Shown: positions 7,968-16,038 of the stretch, piece after piece
Numbering within the stretch: the stretch's first letter is position 1
How the letters are laid out: each line of letters opens with the position of its first letter
DNA from: an uncultured Carboxylicivirga sp.
GTDB lineage: Bacteria; Bacteroidota; Bacteroidia; Bacteroidales; Marinilabiliaceae
Reading direction: 5' to 3'
Length of the DNA stretch: 51,722 nucleotides
NCBI GenBank assembly: GCA_947491945.1
Contig: CANLLN010000031.1
Span: 1-51,722, forward strand
The notes under the pieces: generated by a model
Database searches by the model: none
Told to the model about the DNA's origin: nothing
Seen by the model: the letters and a program-made list of their open reading frames with translations, nothing else
Position numbers and translations under genes: made by a program

Positions 7968-9746
7968 ATGAAAACCCAAAACGCCCTCCCCATCACCCAA
8001 TCGTTACTGAGCGATGCCTTAGGCCTGTTTGTAAGAACCATGGACAAGGCCTGTTACAAATTGGTAGTAGTGGATACACAGGGACTGATTAAACAGCTTC
8101 ACGGCAACCTTTCATTGCCTAAAAAATTCACCCTTCACGAAGGACAAAACTGGACTGCATTTGAGCATCGTATACAATGGGAAGAGGACAAACTGCAGGG
8201 CATTATTCAGGTGGGCAACGCAGTATTTAACCTGCGCCAGTATGAAAATAAAAAAAGCTCACGACTTAACCTGCCTTTTCGACTCTTCGTTATCGCTTCT
8301 ATCGATATTGATTTTCCGTGGTTACGTCTGGCCACTTCAGCCATTCATACCAGCCTTACAGCACAAGTGAAAGGAGCAAGCATGCAACAACAGATGGAAG
8401 ACACCCATCAGTTTACCTTCGCCATGATGAATGCCCTTAAGGTGGGAATAATATCGGTGAACACTGCCGGTGAAATAAAATATGCCAATGACCAGGCCTG
8501 TCAATGGATTAATATACGGCGGCGCGAAATGCTGAAAATACCGGTTCACAGACTAATACCCGCCTGGCACAACATTTTTCAACAAGTCAGCACAGGTGAG
8601 AAGTTTGTAAATGAAGAAATTGCCATCAATACCGCCGACAAAAAAACAAAATATAATGTTACGGTCACGCCCATATTAAACCAGGAACAGGTTAAGCTAA
8701 TCGGCCTGGTAATATCCATACGCGAATTGGAGAATGTATATAACCTGGTAAATAAATATACGGGCATGCAGGCACGTTTTACCTTTAAAGACATTATTGC
8801 CAAAAGCCAGCACATGCGAAAACTGGTGGATTACGCCAAAACCATTGCCGACAGCCCCTCTACCATACTCATTGAGGCTGAGAGCGGCACTGGCAAGGAG
8901 GTTTTTGCCCAAAGCATACACAATGCCAGCAGCCGCTACGATAGAGGTTTTGTGGCCATCAACTGTGCGGCCATCAGCGATAACCTCATCGAAAGTGAAC
9001 TCTTTGGCTATGACGATGGCGCCTTCACAGGAGCCAAAAAAGGTGGACATCCCGGGAAATTTGAGCTGGCCAACGGCGGTACGCTCTTTCTTGATGAAGT
9101 GGGCGACATGAAACCCGAGGTGCAGGTTAAACTGCTGCGTGCCATTCAGGAAGGAGCCATCACGCGTGTGGGGGGTGAAAAAAACATACCGGTGGATGTG
9201 CGTATCATAGCGGCTACTAATAAAAATCTGAAATTGGAGGTGCAGAAAGGCAATTTTCGTCTCGACCTGTTTTACCGACTCAGCGTGATTCCCCTCAAGA
9301 TACCGGCCTTGCGCGAACGTATGGAGGATCTACCCTCTTTAATACGCTTTTTCATCACTAAGAAGGCTCTGCGTCTGCAAAAAAAAGCACCTCAACTGCG
9401 CTACTCCACGCTTCAGCAGTTTTTGGAATACGACTGGCCGGGCAATATCCGAGAGCTGGAAAATGCCATTGAGCAATATGTGATTCTGGACGGCAACATT
9501 GATTTTGAGCAAATCAAGAAAGAGCCTACAGACAAAGTGCCTCCAAACAGGCCAAACACCTTGGTGGAGTCGGCTAATAACCCCCTTGCTCCTTCCTTGT
9601 CAACCGTAAAAGACATGGAAAAAGCACTGATTACCCACACGCTTAAGCACTTCAACAACAACATGACACACACTGCCAAATCACTGGGTGTGAGCCGTAA
9701 CACCCTTTACCTTAAACTGAAAAAGTATAGCATAGAAGCACAGTAA
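7968..9746 (+). CDS. Sigma-54-dependent activator with PAS domain
   Basis: About 592 residues from the ATG at 7968. Residues 1-145 form an unrecognised sensory region, followed by a PAS domain (about 150-255), AAA+ domain (about 275-500) and Fis-type helix-turn-helix at the end (THTAKSLGVSRNTLYLKLKKY). Walker A is ESGTGKE (305-311), the sigma-54 loop is an intact GAFTGA (351-356), and Walker B is GTLFLDEVGD. There is no receiver domain, so activity should be set by ligand or redox state through the N-terminus. It lies directly upstream of the hydrogenase operon; repeated AGGACA sites and a -24/-12-like element lie between them, so it is the likely activator of that operon. Confidence 0.88.
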   Translation: MKTQNALPITQSLLSDALGLFVRTMDKACYKLVVVDTQGLIKQLHGNLSLPKKFTLHEGQNWTAFEHRIQWEEDKLQGIIQVGNAVFNLRQYENKKSSRLNLPFRLFVIASIDIDFPWLRLATSAIHTSLTAQVKGASMQQQMEDTHQFTFAMMNALKVGIISVNTAGEIKYANDQACQWINIRRREMLKIPVHRLIPAWHNIFQQVSTGEKFVNEEIAINTADKKTKYNVTVTPILNQEQVKLIGLVISIRELENVYNLVNKYTGMQARFTFKDIIAKSQHMRKLVDYAKTIADSPSTILIEAESGTGKEVFAQSIHNASSRYDRGFVAINCAAISDNLIESELFGYDDGAFTGAKKGGHPGKFELANGGTLFLDEVGDMKPEVQVKLLRAIQEGAITRVGGEKNIPVDVRIIAATNKNLKLEVQKGNFRLDLFYRLSVIPLKIPALRERMEDLPSLIRFFITKKALRLQKKAPQLRYSTLQQFLEYDWPGNIRELENAIEQYVILDGNIDFEQIKKEPTDKVPPNRPNTLVESANNPLAPSLSTVKDMEKALITHTLKHFNNNMTHTAKSLGVSRNTLYLKLKKYSIEAQ

Positions 9747-9755
9747 GTGTTAATA

Positions 9756-9805
9756 TTTAGGACAGCGTATCGTTTTAGGACACTCCTCGCACATAAGTGT
9801 CCTAA
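9756..9805 (+). promoter_or_regulatory. Putative activator-binding array (AGGACA sites)
   Basis: TTTAGGACA occurs at 9756-9764 and again at 9774-9782, an 18-base phase. TTAGGACACT (9775-9784) is also mirrored by AGTGTCCTAA (9796-9805), a perfect 10-base inverted repeat. The set lies 85-135 bases ahead of the -24/-12-like element, the normal place for enhancer sites of a sigma-54 activator. The inverted repeat could instead act as a terminator of the activator gene, but no T run follows. Confidence 0.5.
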
Positions 9806-9889
9806 TTTACAACACTTATATCGCCAAGTTTAAGTCACCTCACCCATACCATATTTAATAAGCACTATCTAACAAGCACTTAATAGAAG

Positions 9890-9904
9890 TGGCACACACT
9901 TAGA
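9890..9904 (+). promoter_or_regulatory. Candidate sigma-54 (-24/-12) promoter of the hydrogenase operon
   Basis: TGGCAC (9890-9895) is an exact -24 element; five bases later TAGA stands where TTGC is expected, so the -12 half is imperfect. Position fits a start near 9916 and a short leader to the ATG at 9931. Support comes mainly from the sigma-54 activator gene immediately upstream. Confidence 0.4.
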
Positions 9905-9930
9905 GTAAGCATAGCCAAACTACAGGAACC

Positions 9931-10197
9931 ATGGAACCAAAACATGCTCATAAAATTCTGATCTGCCTGGGTAGCTCATGCCACTCGCGCGGAAATGCAG
10001 ACAACCTGAAGATCATTCAGGATTTTTTAAAAGAGCGTAATCTCACATCAACCATTGATTTTAGGGGGCACCTATGTAACGATCTATGTAACCGGGGGCC
10101 TGTTATTGAGATTGATGATCAGACGTTTGAGGAAGTAACACAAAGCAGCCTCCCTTCCATATTAATCAATCACTTTGATAAGGCATCATGCAGCTAA
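9931..10197 (+). CDS. Thioredoxin-like [2Fe-2S] ferredoxin (NuoE/HydC type)
   Basis: Eighty-eight residues with four cysteines C12, C17, C49 and C53, that is C-x4-C-x31-C-x3-C, the cluster pattern of thioredoxin-like ferredoxins and the NuoE/HydC domain. No signal peptide, so a cytoplasmic electron carrier. AGGA lies four to five bases before the ATG. The stop overlaps the next gene, the sensory hydrogenase, by 10 bases, implying translational coupling. Small ferredoxins of this type commonly accompany [FeFe] hydrogenase loci. It likely passes electrons to or from the hydrogenase-like protein encoded next. Confidence 0.85.
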   Translation: MEPKHAHKILICLGSSCHSRGNADNLKIIQDFLKERNLTSTIDFRGHLCNDLCNRGPVIEIDDQTFEEVTQSSLPSILINHFDKASCS

Positions 10198-11903
10198 AAC
10201 CCATCTACACCGAAACCAACGACTGCAAAGACTGTTACAAGTGCATTCGCGAATGCCCCTCAAAAGCCATCAAGGTGAGTAACAATATGGCATCTGTAGT
10301 GCACGAGCTCTGCATCTATTGCGGCCATTGCGTAGCCATCTGCCCCACGGGTGCGAAAAAAGTACGCGATGGCATTTCACGAACCAAGCTTCTGCTGAAG
10401 GATAAAAAGGCCGTATATGTATCTTTAGCTCCCTCCTACGCCGCTGAATATGGCAGGGATGCAAAAAAAATCCTTAATTCACTGCACGCCTTAGGCTTTG
10501 CCGGCGTATCTGAAACGGCACTTGGGGCGCAGGAAGTTTCAAAGCAGATAGCACAATATTTAAAAGCCCGACAGAAAGGAGCCTTCCTATCATCAGCATG
10601 CCCCGTAGTAGTTGAACTTGTGCGCAAATACTACCCTCAACATACGATGGCCATCACCCCCTACATGTCGCCCATGCTAACTCATGCACGCATGCTCCGC
10701 CAATGGTATGGCCAGGATATTGGTGTGGTGTTCATCGGCCCTTGCATCGGCAAAAAATCAGAAGCGGACGATGCTAAATTGGTGGATGTAGCCATTACTT
10801 TTCAAGAATTAAACGACTGGCTGACTGGAGAAGAGAAAAAAAATCAGGCAGCACAGGATGAAACAGGTGGCTTTGTGCCCCACGAGGCCGATGCCGGCGT
10901 TCTCTACCCCCTGGATGGCGGAATGGTGAAAACCATAAAGCAAGAACAGAGCTATGGTGAAAGTACTTTCATGAGTTTCACAGGGCAGAAAATGGTGCGC
11001 AATGTACTGGATAACCTGGAGGATCTGGGGCACGATCAGGCCATATTTCTGGAGCTAATGGCCTGTGAAGGAGGCTGCCTCAATGGGCCTGGCATGAGCG
11101 CGAAGAGCAATATTGCCGCCAGATATAGTCACATTCAAAATTGCCATAGCCAACGAAAACAAAACAATACTCCCGAACTCAAAGATTTACAGATAGTTAA
11201 TATAGAGCGTGATTTTTTCAATATTCCAGCCGTTGAGAAAGAGATATTTAGGGGCGAGCAGGTAAAAGAAGCCCTGCATAGTATCGGGAAAAATAGCGTT
11301 GCCGATGAACTAAACTGCAGCGGATGTGGTTACGACAGCTGTCGAGACTTTGCACAGGCCCTATTAAGTGGCAATGCCGAATCAGCCATGTGTATTTCCT
11401 ACATGCGCATGGTGGCTCACCATAAAGCTACCATTTTGCTGCAAAAAATTCCTTCAGGAGTAGTTATCATTGACGACGATTGCAAGGTGGTGGAAATGAA
11501 TAGAAGCTTTGCCCGCCTTATGGGCAATGATACCGAACTGTGTTTCGAAGCTAACCCGGGCATGCGCGGCGCCGACCTTAATAAGCTAGGGACTTTTGCC
11601 ACCTTGTTTAAAACAGCACTACTCACCGGCAAAGAGTATTACGAACTACCCATCACAGAAAACAACAAAAACCTGCAGCTATCGATCTTCAATATACAAA
11701 AACACAAGCTGGTAACCGGCATCATACAAAGCGCGCAGCAGCCGGAGTTTAGAAAAGACATTGTAGAGAAGCGCACGCGCGATGTGATTAAGAAAAACAT
11801 GGAGACCGTGCAAAAGATTGCCTTTCTGCTGGGTGAGAATGCCTCGTACACCGATTCATTGCTCAACTCAATACTCGAGGCTCAAAACCAGGAGCATGCA
11901 TAA
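10188..11903 (+). CDS. Sensory-type [FeFe] hydrogenase with PAS domain (HydS-like)
   Basis: A 571-residue cytoplasmic protein: two 4Fe-4S motifs (C13/16/19/23 and C42/45/48/52), an H-cluster domain (about 75-310), a further Cys cluster (C377, C380, C385, C402) and a PAS domain (from about 413). H-cluster ligands are kept: C138 in SSACP, C186 in GPCIGKK, and C293/C297 in MACEGGC. The proton-transfer cysteine of active enzymes (first Cys of TSCCP) is alanine, A137. This replacement plus the PAS tail is characteristic of group C sensory hydrogenases such as Thermotoga HydS. It probably senses H2 or redox state and signals through PAS to the overlapping phosphatase gene (8 bases). No maturases HydE, HydF or HydG are in view. 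Confidence 0.88.
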   Translation: MQLKPIYTETNDCKDCYKCIRECPSKAIKVSNNMASVVHELCIYCGHCVAICPTGAKKVRDGISRTKLLLKDKKAVYVSLAPSYAAEYGRDAKKILNSLHALGFAGVSETALGAQEVSKQIAQYLKARQKGAFLSSACPVVVELVRKYYPQHTMAITPYMSPMLTHARMLRQWYGQDIGVVFIGPCIGKKSEADDAKLVDVAITFQELNDWLTGEEKKNQAAQDETGGFVPHEADAGVLYPLDGGMVKTIKQEQSYGESTFMSFTGQKMVRNVLDNLEDLGHDQAIFLELMACEGGCLNGPGMSAKSNIAARYSHIQNCHSQRKQNNTPELKDLQIVNIERDFFNIPAVEKEIFRGEQVKEALHSIGKNSVADELNCSGCGYDSCRDFAQALLSGNAESAMCISYMRMVAHHKATILLQKIPSGVVIIDDDCKVVEMNRSFARLMGNDTELCFEANPGMRGADLNKLGTFATLFKTALLTGKEYYELPITENNKNLQLSIFNIQKHKLVTGIIQSAQQPEFRKDIVEKRTRDVIKKNMETVQKIAFLLGENASYTDSLLNSILEAQNQEHA

Positions 11904-13083
11904 TAAATGCTTTTACATAGAGGCCGAGGTTTTTCAGGAACAGAAAGCACGAGAAAACGTGTGCGGCGACGCCTGCGAATCGCGCAAGCTTAAAGAAGAA
12001 GACCGACTGATTACAGTGCTGTCGGATGGCCTCGGGTCAGGCGTTAAAGCCAATGTACTGGCCACCATGACCACCAGCATGGCACTACAGTTCACGGCCA
12101 AAAATGATCCGCTGGAGCACACCGCGGATTTTATTATGAACACCCTACCGGTGGATTCCAGACGGCAAATCAGTTACTCCACCTTTAGTATATTGGACAT
12201 TAACTGCTTTGGAGATGCCAATATTGTGGAGTACGACAATCCTCCCATACTCATCTACCGCAAAGGGCAGTTTATCGACTTGCAGCCAAATACCAAAACA
12301 GTACAACGCCCCGAAAATCGTTCAGCCAAGGTGCTATACTCCAAGGTTAGCCTGCGCAAAGAAGATCGTATTATTATGGTGTCCGATGGTATTACTCAGG
12401 CCGGCATCGGTACGGGCAAAACACCCTTTGGCTGGGGCATTAACGGCCTTAAAAGATTCATTAAGGAAACACTAAGAAACAGTCCTAAACTATCGGCTCG
12501 CCAGCTAGCCCATAAAATAATGCAAAGGGCCAAAGCCCACGATGCCAGCCAGTTTAAAGATGATGCGACCTGCCAAGTGATCTATTGTCGTGAACCCCGC
12601 AAGCTGGTGCTGGCCTCGGGACCTCCCTTCCATAACAACTGCGATGCGCTGCTGGCAGAACGCATAAGCAATTACACAGGGAAAAAGATTATATGTGGCG
12701 GTACCACGTCCAAGATTATTGCGCGGGAGTTGCAGCAAGAAATTACCGTTAATTTAGATAACTATAACCCAGAACTGCCACCTGTGGCAACAATGCCGGG
12801 CATTGACCTTATTACCGAAGGCATACTCACACTGGGCAAGGTGTCTTCATTGCTTGAGCAGCACAACAGCACCAATATCACAGGGGATGGTCCGGCCGAA
12901 AAAATGATGAAATTGCTACTCGATAGTGATGCCATACTGATATTGGCCGGCACACAAATTAATAATGCACATCAGGATCCCAATCTACCGGTTGAGCTGG
13001 AGATACGACGTAATATCATCAAGAAGATCGCCCTGTTACTAGAAGATAAATTTCTAAAAAACATTGAAATAGAATACCTATAG
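11896..13083 (+). CDS. SpoIIE/PP2C-type serine phosphatase with extra C-terminal domain
   Basis: A 395-residue protein from the ATG at 11896, preceded by GGAG; the start overlaps the HydS-like stop by 8 bases. Residues 1-230 carry the PP2C/SpoIIE metal motifs: SDGLGSG (D44), VSDGI (D164) and KDDATC (D222, D223). Residues 231-395 form an additional domain not typical of SpoIIE, with a CGGTTSKIIA segment and an ALVLAG-like closing strand (AILILAGTQ); its fold is unknown to me. Phosphatases of this kind are known neighbours of sensory [FeFe] hydrogenases. The likely role is output: dephosphorylation of a Ser/Thr-phosphorylated partner in answer to hydrogenase state. No partner kinase or STAS protein is in the window. 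Confidence 0.82.
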   Translation: MHNKCFYIEAEVFQEQKARENVCGDACESRKLKEEDRLITVLSDGLGSGVKANVLATMTTSMALQFTAKNDPLEHTADFIMNTLPVDSRRQISYSTFSILDINCFGDANIVEYDNPPILIYRKGQFIDLQPNTKTVQRPENRSAKVLYSKVSLRKEDRIIMVSDGITQAGIGTGKTPFGWGINGLKRFIKETLRNSPKLSARQLAHKIMQRAKAHDASQFKDDATCQVIYCREPRKLVLASGPPFHNNCDALLAERISNYTGKKIICGGTTSKIIARELQQEITVNLDNYNPELPPVATMPGIDLITEGILTLGKVSSLLEQHNSTNITGDGPAEKMMKLLLDSDAILILAGTQINNAHQDPNLPVELEIRRNIIKKIALLLEDKFLKNIEIEYL

Positions 13084-13114
13084 CAATATAATCTAACTAC
13101 TAACACACAAAAAC

Positions 13115-14578
13115 ATGACGTATTATAACAACGCTGTCATCACAAAAAGAGAGCTGCTCGTGCGCCTGCTGCAGCTTTTAAACAACGATGCCCTGTTGGA
13201 TCAAATCGACCGCATACCCCTTGAGATGCGTCCCCGTACAAACTCACCCATCCGCTGTTGCGTGCACAAGGATCGGGCGGTCATCAAATACAAGATTATG
13301 GCGCTACTGGGCTTTAACATAGCCGACGAAGTGGATGAACTAAGCCCTTTACGAAGCTATGCCGAGCAAGCCATAAAAGGATATACACAAAATGGCAATT
13401 TTCTTACGGTGGTGGATGAGGCATGTAGCTCCTGCGTTCAGGTTAACTACACCGTCAGCAACTTGTGTCAGGGCTGCGAGGGACGCCCCTGCCAAGTGAA
13501 CTGCCCGAAAGACGCCATCATGGTAATCAATGGCAAAGCTACCATTGATCATCAAAAATGTGTCAACTGCGGTATCTGTCAGAAAGCGTGCCCTTTTCAT
13601 GCCATTGCCTACCTGCCGGTACCCTGCGAAGAGTCGTGCCCGGTAAAAGCCATACGTAAAAATAGCGATGGCATCGAAGAGATCAACTTTGAGAGCTGTA
13701 TCCACTGCGGTAAGTGCATGATGGCTTGCCCCTTTGGTGCCATATCGGAAAAATCACAGATACTGAACCTTTTTTATAACATCACCTATAAAAATGAAAA
13801 AATAGTGGCCATGGTAGCTCCCGCCATACTCAGCCAGTTTAAGGCAGATGCGGCGCAGATACTCAATGGCATTAAGGCTGCCGGCTTTGATGAAGTGATG
13901 GAGGTGGCCGAAGGTGCTAACCTAACCACACAGCATGAAACACACGAACTATTGGAACGTCTGAAGGATGGTGCTCCCTTCATGACTACCTCCTGCTGTC
14001 CTTCTTACGTGCAGTTTGCCGAGAAGCATGTGCCGGCCTTACAACCTTATATCAGCCACACTCCTTCCCCTATGGCTTACACGGCAGCCATGGCTCGCGA
14101 GCGTTTCCCCAAGCACAAAGTGGTGTTTATTGGTCCATGCCTGGCCAAACGCACCGAAGCCTATAAAAATCCGAATATAGATTATGTGATTACCACCGAA
14201 GAATTGGGGGCGCTATTCACCGCACTGAAGATAGATGTGAGCGGCATGACAAATGAGGCTGCCATCCCGGCCGACCTTAAACCCGAGAGTCGTGCTTATG
14301 CGGCGGCAGGCGGCGTTACCCGTGCCATTCAGTCACAGCTTGATGCAAAAGCCCCCATGCAGAGCATGCTGATCAATGGCATCGACAAGAAAAACATACG
14401 ACTATTAAAATCATTGCCTGGTAAAAAAACGGAGACACCCGCTTTTTATGAAGTGATGGCCTGCGAAGGAGGCTGTATCAATGGGCCTGTTAACATAGCG
14501 CCCTTACGTATTAGTGAGAAGAAGATTCGAGAGGCGGTGATGGAGCTGGAAAGCCAAACAGTAGCCGTCGCTGAGTAA
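13115..14578 (+). CDS. Monomeric [FeFe] hydrogenase (group B-like)
   Basis: A 487-residue cytoplasmic enzyme. The N-terminus carries Cys-rich iron-sulfur motifs (C104/C107, C118-C130, two 4Fe-4S sets in 149-205), then the H-cluster domain with all three signatures complete: TTSCCPSY (C294, C295), FIGPCLAKRTEA (C342) and EVMACEGGCINGP (C450, C454). Unlike the sensory protein upstream, the proton-transfer cysteine C294 is present, so catalysis (2H+ + 2e- = H2) is expected. Domain order resembles monomeric group B enzymes of anaerobes. It starts 31 bases after the phosphatase gene and is likely in the same operon, as the regulated target or working enzyme. A hairpin terminator follows at 14725. 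Confidence 0.9.
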   Translation: MTYYNNAVITKRELLVRLLQLLNNDALLDQIDRIPLEMRPRTNSPIRCCVHKDRAVIKYKIMALLGFNIADEVDELSPLRSYAEQAIKGYTQNGNFLTVVDEACSSCVQVNYTVSNLCQGCEGRPCQVNCPKDAIMVINGKATIDHQKCVNCGICQKACPFHAIAYLPVPCEESCPVKAIRKNSDGIEEINFESCIHCGKCMMACPFGAISEKSQILNLFYNITYKNEKIVAMVAPAILSQFKADAAQILNGIKAAGFDEVMEVAEGANLTTQHETHELLERLKDGAPFMTTSCCPSYVQFAEKHVPALQPYISHTPSPMAYTAAMARERFPKHKVVFIGPCLAKRTEAYKNPNIDYVITTEELGALFTALKIDVSGMTNEAAIPADLKPESRAYAAAGGVTRAIQSQLDAKAPMQSMLINGIDKKNIRLLKSLPGKKTETPAFYEVMACEGGCINGPVNIAPLRISEKKIREAVMELESQTVAVAE

Positions 14579-14724
14579 TTTACTTGACAGTTTCTTAGCA
14601 ACTCCCTGTGAAAGAGAACCAATCTCCAAACCTGCTTGAGTACACTGCATGATATGAGCGATCGGGGAAGTTGCCAACGGGCAACGCTCAACCCCAATAG
14701 TTTTATACATTCCTTTTGGTTATT

Positions 14725-14759
14725 TAAACCCATCCGGCAGCCATTACCGGGTGGGTTTA
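14725..14759. terminator. Bidirectional terminator between hydrogenase and lrgB
   Basis: TAAACCCATCCGG (14725-14737) pairs with CCGGGTGGGTTTA (14747-14759), 13 pairs with one G-T, loop of nine bases. It lies between convergent genes. Runs of T are short on both sides, so efficiency is uncertain. Confidence 0.65.
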
Positions 14760-14777
14760 ATGCTTTTAGGCGAAAGG

Positions 14778-15473
14778 CTACCAGCCGGCCAGCTGCATTA
14801 CAGCCACGGCAAGTACTGTGGTGATGGCAGCCACTCCCATGGCAAGACTACTTACTGCACCTTCCGTCTCCCCCAGCTCCAGCGCTTTGGACGTACCAAT
14901 GGCATGGGAAGCAGTACCCAGAGAAAGACCACGGGCGACGGGATGAGTGATACGCATCACTCGCAAGAGACCGGCTCCTACCATGGCACCAAAGAGACCG
15001 GTTAAGATGATGGACACAACGGTGATACCCTCTACTCCTCCAATACTATTGGTGAGGGCAATACCAATGGGTGTCGTTACGGAATGCGGCAAGAGGGAAC
15101 GCGTCAGTAATTCATCGAGATGAAAAACACGGGCCAGCACAAACACGGATACCAAAGAGGCGAACACACCACTTATGATGCCACCCATTATGGCATATTT
15201 ATATTTGAGCAGAAGCATACGCTGACGGTACAAGGGCAAGGCCAGCACAACCGTAACAGGACCTAAGAAATCGTGAATAATGCCGGCACCCTTCATATAA
15301 GTATCATAGGATATACCAACCAGCTGTAAAATCAGAACAATAGAGAATACACTAATTAACAAGGGGTTAATCCAGCTCTTTTGATAGCGATTACGCAGCC
15401 ATGTGCCACAATAAAACAAACCAACAGTGAGCAAAATACCGAACAGATGATGGTTACTTAAGGCACTAATCAT
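14778..15473 (-). CDS. lrgB: LrgB/CidB-family membrane protein
   Basis: A 231-residue polytopic inner-membrane protein with six to eight hydrophobic helices. The family-defining C-terminal half is present: SVTTPIGIALTNSIGG, GAMVGAGLL and a GTASHAIGTSKALE segment. LrgB partners CidA/LrgA in holin-like systems of Firmicutes; related pairs (PftA/PftB in Bacillus) transport pyruvate, and plant homologues move glycolate. Its start overlaps the cidA stop by 8 bases, so the two are co-translated. For an anaerobe, a role in pyruvate or similar overflow metabolites is at least as likely as autolysis control. Confidence 0.9.
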   Translation of the reverse strand: MISALSNHHLFGILLTVGLFYCGTWLRNRYQKSWINPLLISVFSIVLILQLVGISYDTYMKGAGIIHDFLGPVTVVLALPLYRQRMLLLKYKYAIMGGIISGVFASLVSVFVLARVFHLDELLTRSLLPHSVTTPIGIALTNSIGGVEGITVVSIILTGLFGAMVGAGLLRVMRITHPVARGLSLGTASHAIGTSKALELGETEGAVSSLAMGVAAITTVLAVAVMQLAGW

Positions 15474-15828
15474 GGCGTTTTCGTTTTATAATTAATTGTG
15501 TAACAAGCGCCGAAACGGCCATTACCGAAAAGGTAGAAATAACAATGGTGCCCACCACTGCAGCCAGGTGACCCTCAATAAAAGTGTAGGCAACCATCAC
15601 ACTAACACCAGCCGGAATAAAGAAAAACGGCATTTTATCCAGAAAGAAATCAGCCGTTTCGGCAATGTGCCTCTCTTTAACCATACCTGTAAGCAGCAAA
15701 ATGAGTAGGATGAGCATCCCCACAATGCTGCCAGGAAGCGGCAGGTTCAGTCCCTCACTAAGCAGTTCACCGGCCAGGTTGATGAGTAAAATAATGGCCA
15801 GTTGCCGAAAAATTTTCATGTCAGTCAT
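15466..15828 (-). CDS. CidA/LrgA-family membrane protein
   Basis: About 120 residues with four transmembrane helices and the family motif block PGSIVGMLILLILL after the first helix, then a charged turn (VKERHIAETADFFLDKMPFFFIPAGVSVM) typical of CidA/LrgA. The ATG at 15828 leaves a leader of only about eight bases below the promoter; the in-frame ATG at 15819 is an alternative. It forms a two-gene unit with lrgB. A histidine kinase and response regulator lie upstream on the same strand, recalling the LytS/LytR control of lrgAB in Firmicutes, although the protein families differ. Confidence 0.85.
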   Translation of the reverse strand: MTDMKIFRQLAIILLINLAGELLSEGLNLPLPGSIVGMLILLILLLTGMVKERHIAETADFFLDKMPFFFIPAGVSVMVAYTFIEGHLAAVVGTIVISTFSVMAVSALVTQLIIKRKRHD

Positions 15829-15842
15829 CTTTATTGAGCGCG

Positions 15843-15873
15843 CAAAGATAACATTAGTTCCTGAGCTTTTAAA
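15843..15873 (-). promoter_or_regulatory. Promoter of cidA-lrgB
   Basis: On the minus strand TTTA (15870-15873), 19 bases, then TATCTTTG (15843-15850), an exact TAnnTTTG. It separates the transporter pair from the two-component genes upstream, so the pair can be expressed on its own. Confidence 0.6.
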
Positions 15874-16038
15874 TTCTATCGATGCTGTAGCGGCATGCGC
15901 ATTATCGAAACGGTTGCTTTCAACTCAAGCCCTTGAGGCTTCCCATTTTTGTTCAGCCCATATTTATTAAGCGTTTACAGAACGGCTACCTTAAGTGCCT
16001 TGTGATAGCGAACCGTTCCATAAAATATATTGAACACT

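Noticed and set aside
8337-9050. Minus-strand frames inside the sigma-54 activator gene
   Set aside because: Shadows of a long, well-conserved coding region; none has independent support.
14504-14710. Minus-strand frame of 68 codons overlapping the hydrogenase 3' end
   Set aside because: It overlaps the conserved L3 end of the hydrogenase antisense, has no promoter or ribosome site, and no recognisable motif. A GTTGCC/GGCAAC hairpin in the gap (14672-14687) was noted but has no clear role.
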